Below are positions 15,772-24,437 of a DNA stretch of 64,000 bases, piece after piece. The position numbers were made by a program, and so were the translations under genes. The DNA comes from Levilactobacillus humaensis (GTDB lineage Bacteria; Bacillota; Bacilli; Lactobacillales; Lactobacillaceae): positions 1-64,000 of the forward strand of contig NZ_BROB01000009.1 in the NCBI RefSeq assembly GCF_024345185.1, written 5' to 3'. Each line of letters opens with the position of its first letter. Within the stretch, counting starts at the first letter, position 1. Under the pieces are notes generated by a model. The model was not told where the DNA came from and ran no database searches. It was given only the letters and a program-made list of their open reading frames with translations.

Positions 15772-17382
15772 CTACTTCCAGTAAGCGTACTTATACTGTG
15801 CATCACTCATCATCGTATACTTCAACCCGCCAACCTTACTAGAAACCAAGTGGGCCTTGGCTTGTTGGTACAAGGGAACTAAGCCTGCCTGCTGGGTGAC
15901 GTACGTGTCAGCCTGCTTCATCAGGTTCCACCGCTGTTGCGTGCTGTACTTGGCCGTGTTATCAATGTCTGCCATCAGCTGGCTGTAGTGGGCGTTGTCC
16001 CATTTGGTGAAATTAACCGAGCTCTTACCATCCGCCATTTGGAGGAAGTCAGAAGGGTCTCGCCAATCGGTATTCCAGCCATCGAGGTCAATGTCAAAGT
16101 TTCCGGCCGACCCCTTGGCAATTTGTTGGGCCAGGGGCATCGATTTAATCGTGATTTTAAGCCCTGGCATGTATTTCTGGGCCTGTTGTTGTAAATACTG
16201 GGCCGTGTGCTTCTGTTCGTCCGTATCGGCCGTCAGGAGCTCCAGATTGGCCGTCTTAATCCCCAACTCCTGCTTGGCTTGTTTCCATAAACTTGTCGCC
16301 TTGGCTGGGTCGTAGCTCAGCAAATTACCAACATCCTCTGAGAAATCCTTACCCGTTTTGGGGTCATTTCCATCCCCATAAGGAATCAGGTTCTTAGCGG
16401 CCGAAGACCCGTCCTGAAGCACGTTCTTCGTGAGGGCCTGTCTGTTCACAACATAGGAGAAGGCCTGACGTAGCTTCGTATTGTGGGTGATTTTTTTCTT
16501 GTCATTAAATTCCAAGAACCGCATCGAACTATTCAACGTGGTCTTCATTTCTGGATCATTGGCATTTTGCTTAATGTACTGACCCGACAGCGTGGTTTCC
16601 TGAACCGCCCCGGATTTAAAGAGACTTGATGAGGTCCCGGGATCCTTGACAACCTGAACATCCACCTGGCTAATCTTGACGTTCTTGGCGTTCCAATACT
16701 GATCATTCTTTTCATAAGACCAACTGTCCGTGGTCCCACTCCAATTAACCAGCTTATAGGCCCCATCGGACAAGGTCTTGTCTGCGGAAGTTCCGTACTG
16801 ACTGCCGTACTGCTTAAAAAGGCTCGTCTTCATCGGATATTCTGCCGTCGCTAGGATATCACCCAGCCAAGGTTGTGGCTTTGACAGGGTCAGTTGCAAG
16901 GTCTTCTGGTTGAGGGCCTTCACACCTAGTGTCGTCGGCTTAGCCTTGCCAGATTGAACGGCATCGTAGTTCTTCAAAAATTTCAGCTTGTTGGCCACCT
17001 GAGACTTGGATTGTGGATTCACCTGCCATTGGAATGAGGTGACAAAATCCTGTGCCGTCACGGGATCACCGTTCTGCCACTTGGCATTCTTTTTAAGCTT
17101 GAAGGTATACACCGTCCCGTTATGGGTTGGTTTGACGACCTTTTCCGCTACCCCTGGGGCCACCTTACCGTTCTTATCCAGGGTGTATAGCCCCTCTTCC
17201 GTCTGTGCAATCAGACTTGAACTGTTACTGTCCCCAGAAATGGCTGGGTTCGCCGTTGCCGGGTTCCCCACCATGGTGACCTTTAACGTCCGGTCGGTAC
17301 TACTCTCCGCCTGTGTTGTCCCACACCCGGCCAAAGCGGCCACTGCTAACAATCCAAAACTCAATCCCAATAATTTTTTCAT
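15772..17382 (-). CDS. oppA: Oligopeptide ABC transporter substrate-binding lipoprotein OppA
   Basis: A 536-residue extracytoplasmic peptide-binding protein of the SBP_bac_5 family that delivers peptides to an Opp permease. The signal peptide ends in the lipobox LAGC, so Cys becomes the lipid anchor (about residue 20). Conserved family segments include TYTFKLKKNAKWQNGDPVTA, DFVTSFQW and RQAFSYVVNRQAL. No permease or ATPase gene (oppBCDF) is adjacent, so it must share a transporter encoded elsewhere. The start at 17382 (MKKLLGLSF) has GAGGGA about 8 bases upstream. Expression is preceded by a T-box leader, so it should rise when one tRNA is uncharged. Confidence 0.94.
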   Translation of the reverse strand: MKKLLGLSFGLLAVAALAGCGTTQAESSTDRTLKVTMVGNPATANPAISGDSNSSSLIAQTEEGLYTLDKNGKVAPGVAEKVVKPTHNGTVYTFKLKKNAKWQNGDPVTAQDFVTSFQWQVNPQSKSQVANKLKFLKNYDAVQSGKAKPTTLGVKALNQKTLQLTLSKPQPWLGDILATAEYPMKTSLFKQYGSQYGTSADKTLSDGAYKLVNWSGTTDSWSYEKNDQYWNAKNVKISQVDVQVVKDPGTSSSLFKSGAVQETTLSGQYIKQNANDPEMKTTLNSSMRFLEFNDKKKITHNTKLRQAFSYVVNRQALTKNVLQDGSSAAKNLIPYGDGNDPKTGKDFSEDVGNLLSYDPAKATSLWKQAKQELGIKTANLELLTADTDEQKHTAQYLQQQAQKYMPGLKITIKSMPLAQQIAKGSAGNFDIDLDGWNTDWRDPSDFLQMADGKSSVNFTKWDNAHYSQLMADIDNTAKYSTQQRWNLMKQADTYVTQQAGLVPLYQQAKAHLVSSKVGGLKYTMMSDAQYKYAYWK

Positions 17383-17399
17383 TTTAAAGTCCCTCACTT

Positions 17400-17680
17400 A
17401 TCCGGCCCGATCAAAAGAGCCGCCCGTCCTTGCTGGTTAATTACAACCAACAAGGGCGAACGACTCGCGGTACCACCTTGTTTTATCTCTCAATGCGCGG
17501 CCTTTAGCCAACGCGACGTGCGGTAATGGGCACGACCCAGTCATCACTACTTGATTCATGACGACGACGCTCCGATGCGCTTCACGTCGAGGGGTCGATT
17601 CGGCTTCCATCTTCCCGAACTCGCTAGACCCGCCCTCGACGTTACTCTTCTTTGCCTGGTCTCAAATGTTGTTACTAAAT
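17400..17680 (-). promoter_or_regulatory. T-box leader upstream of oppA
   Basis: The minus strand carries the canonical T-box AAGGTGGTACCGCG (plus coordinates 17466-17479). Upstream is a Stem I region with AAGAGTA, a distal loop GGGAAGATGGAAGCCGAA, and GTGAAGCGCATCGGAGC around the specifier loop. TGGGTCGTGCCCA looks like Stem III. The competing terminator is CGCCC-TTGTTGGTT...AACCAGCAA-GGGCG at about 17410-17455. By alignment with the usual GAA-N-codon-A pattern, the specifier would be CGC (arginine), but I hold this loosely. Binding of uncharged tRNA would favour read-through into oppA. Confidence 0.92.
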
Positions 17681-17753
17681 TTATCATCATTCATTTTCGT
17701 TGTCAATCGTTTTATAAACATTCATTTTTATGTATATTATGAGCCGTGAATCT

Positions 17754-17791
17754 AAAAAAAGAGCTAGCCCATACGGCAGTATGGCTAGCTC
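17754..17791 (-). terminator. Terminator after the small secreted protein gene
   Basis: GAGCTAGCC-(ATAC...GTAT)-GGCTAGCTC inverted repeat. On the minus strand it is followed by seven T. It separates the 90-residue gene from the oppA leader. Confidence 0.88.
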
Positions 17792-17850
17792 TTCTCATCG
17801 TCGGCCTTATTTGCATAAAGTCGCCGTTAAATTATTTTTTTATACAGACG

Positions 17851-18123
17851 TTACTTTCCCCGAGTCTGTTGCTGTACTTGCGGTGAAGTGGTTGTCTGAC
17901 GACTAACCGTCTTCCCCGCCTGACTAGTCGTGGTCTGCGTCTTAATCTCAACGTGACCATGACCTCTTGTCTTATTGGTAACCTGCACCACCGTTTGCCC
18001 CGAAGTGGGCTGAACGACGGAATCCGTAATGGTTGACCGGTTTCCCGATGGGTGCCCTAAAATGATGAGCCCCACAATTAAACCAATCAGCAGGCCGCTA
18101 ATTCCCCGTATTCTTCTGTTCAT
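17851..18123 (-). CDS. Small membrane-anchored or secreted protein (90 aa)
   Basis: Unrecognised. The N-terminus has basic residues and one hydrophobic segment (GISGLLIGLIVGLIILG), which is a signal anchor or signal peptide. The remaining ~65 residues are rich in Thr, Gln, Ser and Val and of low complexity, as in exported lactobacillar proteins. There is no LPxTG motif and no cysteine. The start ATG at 18123 follows AGGGGAAGG. It has its own strong terminator and lies 74 bp after the MFS gene, so it may be co-transcribed with it. Confidence 0.65.
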   Translation of the reverse strand: MNRRIRGISGLLIGLIVGLIILGHPSGNRSTITDSVVQPTSGQTVVQVTNKTRGHGHVEIKTQTTTSQAGKTVSRQTTTSPQVQQQTRGK

Positions 18124-18197
18124 GAGCCTTCCCCTGATTTCCCTAGTGTACGACTAATCTCCTACTATCAGACATTATACACCATTCAGGTGAAAAC

Positions 18198-19379
18198 TCA
18201 TTTAAAAGTTTTCACGCGCCGACGGTTGACCGTCACCACGAAAATATTCAATCCCAGAATAACCATAATCGTTACCGCAGCAATAATGAACAGCAACATA
18301 TAGGAAGTCTGATCGATGATAATCCCACCCATCAGTGGCCCAATGGCCTTCCCAACGGACGTCCAGGCATTGGACATCCCTTGGTACTTCCCTTTAACCG
18401 CAGCGGGAGTCAGATTATTGACGATCGCTGGAATTGCGGGAAACGCCGTCGCCTCACCCATCGTCAGGATAATCATGGCGATGGTGAAATGGGCGTAGTC
18501 CTTGGCATAGATCAACGTGACAAAGGAGATTGCCAGGAAGAAGATACCGGCGTAGACCTGTAGATACAGGTTACTGAAGTAGTTCCCAAGCCAATTGATA
18601 AAGACCTGTAGAACGACGATCAGGCCCCCATTTAAGGTCCATAACAGACTATAACTCTTCATTGGGATTCCCATCCCCGTCATATAGACGGACAGGTTAG
18701 ACTCCCACTGCGTGTACATAATCCAAATGACCATTAACGAGAAAAAGAACGTCAACATAATTCGCTGATTAGGCCGTGGAATCTTGATCTTAACCTTTTC
18801 TTTGGCTGAGACCACCTTGGGTTGCGTCACGGCAGGCGCTTTGTAGTGTTGAACCACCACGATGAGAAATAGAACGAAAAGTGCAAAGGCAATTGCAAAT
18901 AATAGCGTGACACTGGTGCTGTACACGTATCCCACCAGGGCTGTCCCCAAGACCACCCCTAAGTTCTGTGCGAAATACAGCATGTTGAAGATGTAGCGTC
19001 CATCGCGGCTATGAATCGTTGTCCCCAGGGAGTTCACCATGGTCAACGTCCAGCCCGACGCTAATCCCAAGAAGACTAGCGCAATCGGGAAGGCCGGCCA
19101 ACCATGATTAATGATAAGTCCCCCCAGAGTGATTAGTGAGAGTAAAATCCCACCAATTGTTAAATAATAAGGGTTTCGGCGGTCAAATAACTGGCCCCCG
19201 AGGACACTCCCGACAACGTTTGCTAGGGAATAAAGTAACAGGATCACCCCAACTTTTGTCAGTGATGCGCCCAGTCGGTTATGCAGGTAAATGGTCGTCA
19301 GCGGCCAAATAAAACTCATGCCGATACTGCTGAACAAAGCGCCCACGACTAACCAACGCAACCGAATTTCTTTTTGCAT
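18198..19379 (-). CDS. MFS transporter, drug-exporter-like
   Basis: A 393-residue major facilitator protein, hydrophobic throughout and of the length expected for 12 membrane helices. The loop between helices 2 and 3 contains GGQLFDRRNPYYL, the usual MFS motif A position. A charged central loop (about residues 190-205, with KVVSAKEKVKIKIPRP) divides the two halves. The substrate cannot be told; family members mostly export drugs or metabolites. The start at 19379 has AAAGGAGGAG about 11 bases upstream. No regulator lies beside it. Confidence 0.88.
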   Translation of the reverse strand: MQKEIRLRWLVVGALFSSIGMSFIWPLTTIYLHNRLGASLTKVGVILLLYSLANVVGSVLGGQLFDRRNPYYLTIGGILLSLITLGGLIINHGWPAFPIALVFLGLASGWTLTMVNSLGTTIHSRDGRYIFNMLYFAQNLGVVLGTALVGYVYSTSVTLLFAIAFALFVLFLIVVVQHYKAPAVTQPKVVSAKEKVKIKIPRPNQRIMLTFFFSLMVIWIMYTQWESNLSVYMTGMGIPMKSYSLLWTLNGGLIVVLQVFINWLGNYFSNLYLQVYAGIFFLAISFVTLIYAKDYAHFTIAMIILTMGEATAFPAIPAIVNNLTPAAVKGKYQGMSNAWTSVGKAIGPLMGGIIIDQTSYMLLFIIAAVTIMVILGLNIFVVTVNRRRVKTFK

Positions 19380-19727
19380 ATACTATACAGCTCCTCCTTT
19401 CCTAAAACATGTTAAGCCTTATTCTAGCACTAGAGGGGGGGCCTCCACCAGTCCCCCCTTTAAACTAATAAGACACCCCACCAAATTTTGTTAAAACCGC
19501 CCCAATCCCTTGAGGGGGCCGTTCTGATTCATCGGCAGCCCCGTTTTCATAACCGATTGGCACTTGCCGAGTGGCTAATACGCTAAAAAGTGGGATATCG
19601 CGCCACTAGATCCTGGCTAGAAGAACCCTTGATCCGTCACTATTCCCACAAATGTCACACCATCAATCATTCTCAGCGAAGATGTGACTCCCAGTTCACC
19701 TGCCACAGCCATCATCGACGGCCACAA

Positions 19728-19743
19728 TGTTTCATGTGAAACA
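19728..19743. promoter_or_regulatory. parS-like site (ParB binding), 15/16 match
   Basis: TGTTTCATGTGAAACA differs from the Firmicute parS consensus TGTTNCACGTGAAACA by one base and keeps near-perfect symmetry. It lies about 19 kb from oriC, as expected for a ParB loading site. Confidence 0.75.
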
Positions 19744-19796
19744 TTGTTTGTCAGCCCGATTGAACGACCCCCTGAACCAAAATAACCATAAAAAAA

Positions 19797-19823
19797 GATC
19801 ATCGCTCGGGGAAAGCGATGATC
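19797..19823 (-). terminator. Minus-strand terminator hairpin in a gene-free stretch
   Basis: GATCATCGCT-cggggaa-AGCGATGATC is a perfect 10-bp stem; on the minus strand it is followed by six T. No minus-strand gene ends directly before it, so it ends either dnaB read-through or an unannotated small transcript. Confidence 0.7.
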
Positions 19824-19836
19824 ATCGGAGTAGGGG

Positions 19837-19872
19837 TAACGTCATTTATAAGAATGACGTTAACTATTTTTT
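19837..19872 (+). terminator. Hairpin with T-run, plus strand
   Basis: TAACGTCATT-tataag-AATGACGTTA is a perfect 10-bp stem; after ACTA come six T on the plus strand. It looks like a terminator or attenuator. It directly precedes the micro-frame at 19898. Confidence 0.6.
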
Positions 19873-19897
19873 CATTATTCCAGGGGAGGAGGAGTAC

Positions 19898-19915
19898 ATG
19901 AAAAAAGATTGTTAA
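19898..19915 (+). other. Five-codon micro-frame with strong ribosome binding site
   Basis: AGGGGAGGAGGAG (19882-19894) is followed after three bases by ATG-AAA-AAA-GAT-TGT-TAA (MKKDC). The ribosome binding site is very strong for so short a frame. It may be a leader peptide, or the preserved start of a gene whose body was deleted. Nothing downstream clearly continues it. Confidence 0.25.
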
Positions 19916-20041
19916 TCTTTGGTAGAAGCAACCACTCGGTTAACTTCTATACTGACCATACTAATCGGAAAATATGATGAAAATGTGAACTTTTTGGCAC
20001 GCCACCATGAATTTTGCGCATAAACACTATTTAAATGCTAA

Positions 20042-20074
20042 TTAGCCCCGTAATCACCATGATTACGGGGCTAA
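20042..20074. terminator. Hairpin after dnaB
   Basis: TTAGCCCCGTAATC-accat-GATTACGGGGCTAA, a 14-bp perfect stem about 20 bp past the dnaB stop. The T-run is weak. Confidence 0.65.
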
Positions 20075-20095
20075 ATGAGTTCAATTCAATTTGAT

Positions 20096-21487
20096 TTAGT
20101 GCCCATCCGGGACGTAAGCCACCGATGAGAACTTATTATACGACTTTACAAAGAGTAATTTGACCGTTCCTCGTGGACCAGAACGGTTCTTTTCGATAAT
20201 GACTTCGACTTCCCCCACGTCCTGGTCGCCCTCATCACGGGGGTCACTGTCATTGCTATCACTATCATCCCCGTCACGTTCGTAGTAATCGTCACGGTAC
20301 AGGAACGACACGATGTCGGCATCTTGTTCGATGGCCCCAGATTCTCGAATGTCGGATAAAACCGGCCGCTTATCCTGCCGCTGTTCTACCCCACGAGCAA
20401 GTTGAGACAACGCAATAACGGGCACGTGAAGTTCCTTGGCCAGTTTCTTTAATTGCCGTGAAATATCGGAAACTTCTTGTTGCCGATTTTCATGATTAGT
20501 TCCTTCGATCAATTGTAAATAATCAATGACGATGAGGCCTAAATTACCCTTTTCCTTGGCCAACCGTCGGCACTTAGCCCGAATTTCGGTAATTTTATTC
20601 CCAGCGGTGTCATCGATATAAATGCTAGCCTTGGCCAAACTGCCCATGGCCACGATCAGGTTCTGCCACTCATCCTCGGAGAGTTGCCCCGTCCGCAGGT
20701 GATTGGCATCGATCGACCCTTCCGCACACAACATCCGGTTAACCAGGGACTCCGCACTCATTTCCAAACTGAAAATAGCCACGGTCTTGTCAGTCTTGGT
20801 TCCCACATTCTGCGCGATATTCAAGGCAAAGGCGGTCTTCCCCACGGCTGGCCGGGCGGCGAGAATCATCAACTCATCATTGTGTAAACCGGTAGTCATC
20901 TTATCCAGCTCGGCATAGCCCGTCGACAACCCCGTAATTACATCCCCCTGTTCAGAGAGCTTGTTAATCTCTTCAAAGGAGGTATTCAGGACATCTCGGA
21001 TCGGCTTAAATCCCGATTGATTCCGGGTCCCTGCCACGTTCATAATATCCCGTTCGGCGTTGTCGAGAAGGTCAGTAACATCTCCATCTTGCTGATACCC
21101 TTGCGTCGCAATGTTCGTCGCCGTTTGAATCAGTTTTCGAAGCATCGATTTTTCTTGGACGATCTTGGCATAGTACGTGGCGTTAGCGGCGGTCGGAACG
21201 GCCCCTGCTAACTCAGCAATATAGGTAATCCCACCCACGTCATCCAACTGATTCTTAGCCGTCAGTCGGTCCGTGATCGTCACCACATCAATGGCTTCGT
21301 CCCGGTCGTTAAGTTCGATCATCGCCTGGAAGATAATCTGGTGTTCCCGACGATAAAAGTCTTCCGGCTCTAAAAATTCTAACGCATCCACCAACGCATC
21401 CGTACTCAAAAAGATAGCCCCGAGGACCGCCTTTTCGGCATCGAGGTTCTGTGGTGGTGTATGGTCTGTTAATACGTTATTATCCAT
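20096..21487 (-). CDS. dnaB: Replicative DNA helicase DnaB (Bacillus DnaC)
   Basis: A 463-residue hexameric 5'-3' helicase that unwinds DNA at the fork and recruits primase. The N-terminal domain (residues ~10-110) is followed by a linker and a RecA-like core with Walker A ARPAVGKTAFALNIA (about 210-220), Walker B LIVIDYLQLI and the arginine-finger region. The C-terminal part carries an acidic insertion with DSDSNDSDPRDEGDQ before EVIIEKNRSGPRG. It is the last gene of gdpP-rplI-dnaB, an arrangement common near the origin in Firmicutes. The gap to rplI is 159 bp, so it may also have its own promoter. Confidence 0.97.
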   Translation of the reverse strand: MDNNVLTDHTPPQNLDAEKAVLGAIFLSTDALVDALEFLEPEDFYRREHQIIFQAMIELNDRDEAIDVVTITDRLTAKNQLDDVGGITYIAELAGAVPTAANATYYAKIVQEKSMLRKLIQTATNIATQGYQQDGDVTDLLDNAERDIMNVAGTRNQSGFKPIRDVLNTSFEEINKLSEQGDVITGLSTGYAELDKMTTGLHNDELMILAARPAVGKTAFALNIAQNVGTKTDKTVAIFSLEMSAESLVNRMLCAEGSIDANHLRTGQLSEDEWQNLIVAMGSLAKASIYIDDTAGNKITEIRAKCRRLAKEKGNLGLIVIDYLQLIEGTNHENRQQEVSDISRQLKKLAKELHVPVIALSQLARGVEQRQDKRPVLSDIRESGAIEQDADIVSFLYRDDYYERDGDDSDSNDSDPRDEGDQDVGEVEVIIEKNRSGPRGTVKLLFVKSYNKFSSVAYVPDGH

Positions 21488-21646
21488 GCTTGATTATTTA
21501 CCTCTTTATTGGACACCAGTTCAACATCAGGTTTCTATTCTACCATAGTATCACGAGCCAAGGGGAAAAGTGACCCGAGTTTTCCCGACATCAGAATGGT
21601 AATGAAAAAGGCCACCATGACCGGCGGCCTTCCCTAGACATTTGTC

Positions 21647-22099
21647 TTACTTTTGCGTCACGTGAACGCGAATCTTCGCGGTCACTTGGCTGTGTAACTT
21701 AACGGGAACATTTGTGTAGCCCAAGACCCGAATGGGTTCTGGGAGTTCCACCTTACGCTTGTCGAGCTTCAGACCAAATTGCTTCTGAAGTGCCTGCGTA
21801 ATCTGCTTGCTAGGAATTGAGCCGAACAACCGGCCATCTTCCCCAGCCTTGGCGACGATTTCAACCACCGTCTTGTCGTCTTCCAAGTGCTTTTGGAGTT
21901 CCTTGGCATCGGCTAAATTCTCAGCCTCACGCCGGTCTTCCGCATTCTTTTCTGCCTTGAGTTGACTCATGGCAGCTTGGTTAGCCTCCTTGGCCAACCC
22001 CCGTTTAATCAGGAAGTTTTGGGCGTAGCCATCGGGAACGTTCTTAATTTCTCCGCGCTTACCCTTACCCCGGACATCTTTGGTAAAAATAACTCTCAC
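21647..22099 (-). CDS. rplI: 50S ribosomal protein L9
   Basis: A 150-residue ribosomal protein that binds 23S rRNA near the base of the L1 stalk and helps keep the frame. The N-terminal domain contains [24 protein letters not shown], the L9 signature; a long charged helix (residues ~40-75) joins it to the C-terminal domain. The GTG start at 22099 (MRVIFTKDV) is chosen because GAGGAG lies 8 bases upstream and L9 proteins normally begin this way; the earlier GTG overlaps the ribosome binding site. It follows gdpP by 66 bp in the same operon. Confidence 0.96.
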   Translation of the reverse strand: MRVIFTKDVRGKGKRGEIKNVPDGYAQNFLIKRGLAKEANQAAMSQLKAEKNAEDRREAENLADAKELQKHLEDDKTVVEIVAKAGEDGRLFGSIPSKQITQALQKQFGLKLDKRKVELPEPIRVLGYTNVPVKLHSQVTAKIRVHVTQK

Positions 22100-22165
22100 G
22101 TCGGTCACTCCTCATTTAATATGCTAACTTTAATCCTACGCCGAAACCTCACCAGAATCAATTAA

Positions 22166-24181
22166 CTATGTGGTGACCGGTTCCGGTTCGCCGCTATGGT
22201 TGAGCAGCTCAATCAGCTGTTGCTTAACCTCGGTGACGGACTTGTCGCTAATCTGGGTCGCCGCGTTAGACAGGTGACCCCCACCACCCATGGCTTCCAT
22301 GGTGAGCTGGACGTTAATCTCACCCAACGACCGCGCGGAAATTCCGACACGGCCATCGTCTCTGCGCGTGATGACATATGAGGCATCCACACCGGACATA
22401 TTCAGGAGGTCATCGGCGGCCTGCGCCGCGGTGACGGGATCATAGGTCTGATCCTCTTCCCCGGCAATCAGGGCCATGTCTTCATTGACGAATTCCACCA
22501 TTTCGATCAGGTGGTTGCGTTTCAGGTAACTATCGACGTTTTCCTTCATGTAACGCTGCATCTCGAGCGCATCGGCCCCCGCAGAACGGAGGTAACTAGC
22601 GGCGTCAAAGGTTCGCGTCCCGGTCCGTAACGAGAAGTGTTTCGTATCCACGAAGATCCCCGCCAACATTGCCGTGGCTTCCAGCTTGTTGATCGGTTCA
22701 CCCTCTTGCGACTGATACTCAAACATTTCGGTAATCAGTTCACAGGTCGAGCTGGCATATGGTTCGATGTAGACCAGCAGTGGATTTTCAGGGAACTCTT
22801 CGCCACGCCGGTGATGGTCAATAATCATCACGCGGTTTTCCAACCGGTCGTAGAGCGCCGAGGAAATGGAAATCGACGGCTTCGAATGGTCCACCATCAG
22901 CAACATACTCTGGTCGGTGGCCTTCTCCAACGCCTCTTCCGGCGAGATAATCGCGGCATCGATCGATGGATAGTCCTTCAGGTTGTCCAGCAACCGCTGA
23001 ACGTCGGAGTGGACCGTTTCCTTATCCAAGACAATCCAACAGGTCTTGTTGTTCATCTTGGCAATCCGCCGAATCCCTAGACAGGCGCCTAGCGAATCCA
23101 TATCAGGTTGCGAATGCCCCTGAACGAAGATCTGGTCGGACTCGTTCATCAGCTCTTGTAGGGCTTGTGAAATCATCCGGGCCCGAACCCGCGTCCGTTT
23201 CTCCATCGGATTGGTCTTCCCACCATAGTAGCGGGCGGCTTGGTCAGCGGCCTTCACCACGACCTGGTCCCCACCCCGGCCCAGCGCCAGGTCCAGATTA
23301 CTCTGGGCTTGATCGGCCAGCTTGTTGAGGTTGGGATCGCCGTAAGCAATCCCCATACTCAAGGTTAATGGGAAGTTTTGCTTAGACGTGGTCTCCCGGA
23401 TCGTATCGAGAATCTTGAATTTGTCGGCTTCAATCGCGGCCAGCGACTTGGCGTAGGCCAGGATGAAGTAGTGGTCATCGTCCAACTGTTTGAGGTACAT
23501 ATCAAACTGCTGAACCCAGGCCGACAACTCGTTGGTCACGTAGTTTCGTAGATTGGAAATATCCTGGTCGGTCATCGACTGGGTAATCTCATCGTAGTTA
23601 TCCAAGAAGATTTGGCCGATAGCGATCTTTTCGTTGTCGTACTGCTCTTGAATCAACTGGTAATGCGTGATGTCATACAGGTAGACGGCATGAAAATCTG
23701 GTTGCACGTACATCGTAAACCGCTGGTCTTGCCACTTAATCGTGGTCATCGTCTGCGGCTCAGCCGTGCTAATCAGGGTCGCCAACTCGGGGTCGACTTC
23801 TTTAATGGGCCGACTCAAAACGTCGGTGTCCCCGAAGTAATTCTGCAGGTAGGGATTGACCCATTCCACTTGGTCGTTATCCCCCAGAATCATCACACCC
23901 GGTGGCATGCGCAGTAAGGCCTCTTGCTCCCCTTGCTGAATGCGAAATGCCAGGTCGGAAATATATTGCGTGGTGTCATCACCAATCTCCGCCATGGTAT
24001 TGAACACAACCAGCGTGGCAATCCCCACCAAAACTAAGATGATAATCCCAAAGACCCAGCTTAATAGGAAGGACAGGACGATGCCGAGGATGGCCAGAGC
24101 AGCGGTCATAATAGCGATACCGCGCAAGCGCCGATTCTGTAAGAATTCGGGGATGTTGGATCGCGAAAATAATTTATTCAT
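22166..24181 (-). CDS. gdpP: Cyclic-di-AMP phosphodiesterase GdpP (YybT)
   Basis: A 671-residue membrane enzyme that hydrolyses c-di-AMP to pApA and so controls potassium and osmolyte transport and wall stress. The order is: two N-terminal membrane helices (residues ~20-65), a degenerate PAS domain, a degenerate GGDEF domain (about 170-300), then a DHH domain with SQPDMDSLGACLG and VMIIDHHRRGEEF, and DHHA1 with GGGGHLSNAAT at the end. All main DHH metal-binding segments are visible, so it should be active. The start at 24181 has GAGGAG close upstream; longer frames contain that motif internally. First gene of gdpP-rplI-dnaB. Confidence 0.96.
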   Translation of the reverse strand: MNKLFSRSNIPEFLQNRRLRGIAIMTAALAILGIVLSFLLSWVFGIIILVLVGIATLVVFNTMAEIGDDTTQYISDLAFRIQQGEQEALLRMPPGVMILGDNDQVEWVNPYLQNYFGDTDVLSRPIKEVDPELATLISTAEPQTMTTIKWQDQRFTMYVQPDFHAVYLYDITHYQLIQEQYDNEKIAIGQIFLDNYDEITQSMTDQDISNLRNYVTNELSAWVQQFDMYLKQLDDDHYFILAYAKSLAAIEADKFKILDTIRETTSKQNFPLTLSMGIAYGDPNLNKLADQAQSNLDLALGRGGDQVVVKAADQAARYYGGKTNPMEKRTRVRARMISQALQELMNESDQIFVQGHSQPDMDSLGACLGIRRIAKMNNKTCWIVLDKETVHSDVQRLLDNLKDYPSIDAAIISPEEALEKATDQSMLLMVDHSKPSISISSALYDRLENRVMIIDHHRRGEEFPENPLLVYIEPYASSTCELITEMFEYQSQEGEPINKLEATAMLAGIFVDTKHFSLRTGTRTFDAASYLRSAGADALEMQRYMKENVDSYLKRNHLIEMVEFVNEDMALIAGEEDQTYDPVTAAQAADDLLNMSGVDASYVITRRDDGRVGISARSLGEINVQLTMEAMGGGGHLSNAATQISDKSVTEVKQQLIELLNHSGEPEPVTT

Positions 24182-24376
24182 TTTGCTCCTCATCTGATTC
24201 ATCTGGAAAAATTTGTGTTCACCCACTAAAACAGCTTCTGAAAATTAGCGGGCTTAAAAGTTACAAATAATACCCTTATTTTATCACATTCGGTGGCAAT
24301 CACAAAGACCCGACTAACCGGATGAAACCTTAACGTGGCGGGGATGAATCCGATTTATTTTAATTTCCATTTTAGC

Positions 24377-24407
24377 TTGACCTTGACGCGACGGTAACCC
24401 TTATAGT
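24377..24407 (+). promoter_or_regulatory. MerR-type promoter with 19-bp spacer
   Basis: TTGACC (24377-24382) and TATAGT (24402-24407) are separated by 19 bp, the overlong spacing that MerR-family activators correct by twisting DNA. It lies 31 bp before the start of the MerR/TipAS gene, so the regulator probably controls itself. Confidence 0.7.
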
Positions 24408-24437
24408 AGGTTGTAAGCACGAAAGGAGGTGGGTCCC

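Larger units (their letters stand above)
19380..20095. other. 716-bp gene-free stretch with hairpins and a parS-like site
   Basis: No convincing protein gene is present: the 61- and 62-codon frames here lack ribosome binding sites and run through hairpins. The stretch holds the MFS promoter region, a parS-like palindrome (19728-19743), a minus-strand terminator (19797-19823), a plus-strand hairpin with T-run (19837-19872), a five-codon micro-frame with a strong Shine-Dalgarno (19898-19915), and the hairpin after dnaB (20042-20074). Confidence 0.6.

Noticed and set aside
19617..19915. 61- and 62-codon frames between the MFS gene and dnaB
   Set aside because: They read through perfect terminator hairpins and a parS-like palindrome and lack ribosome binding sites.
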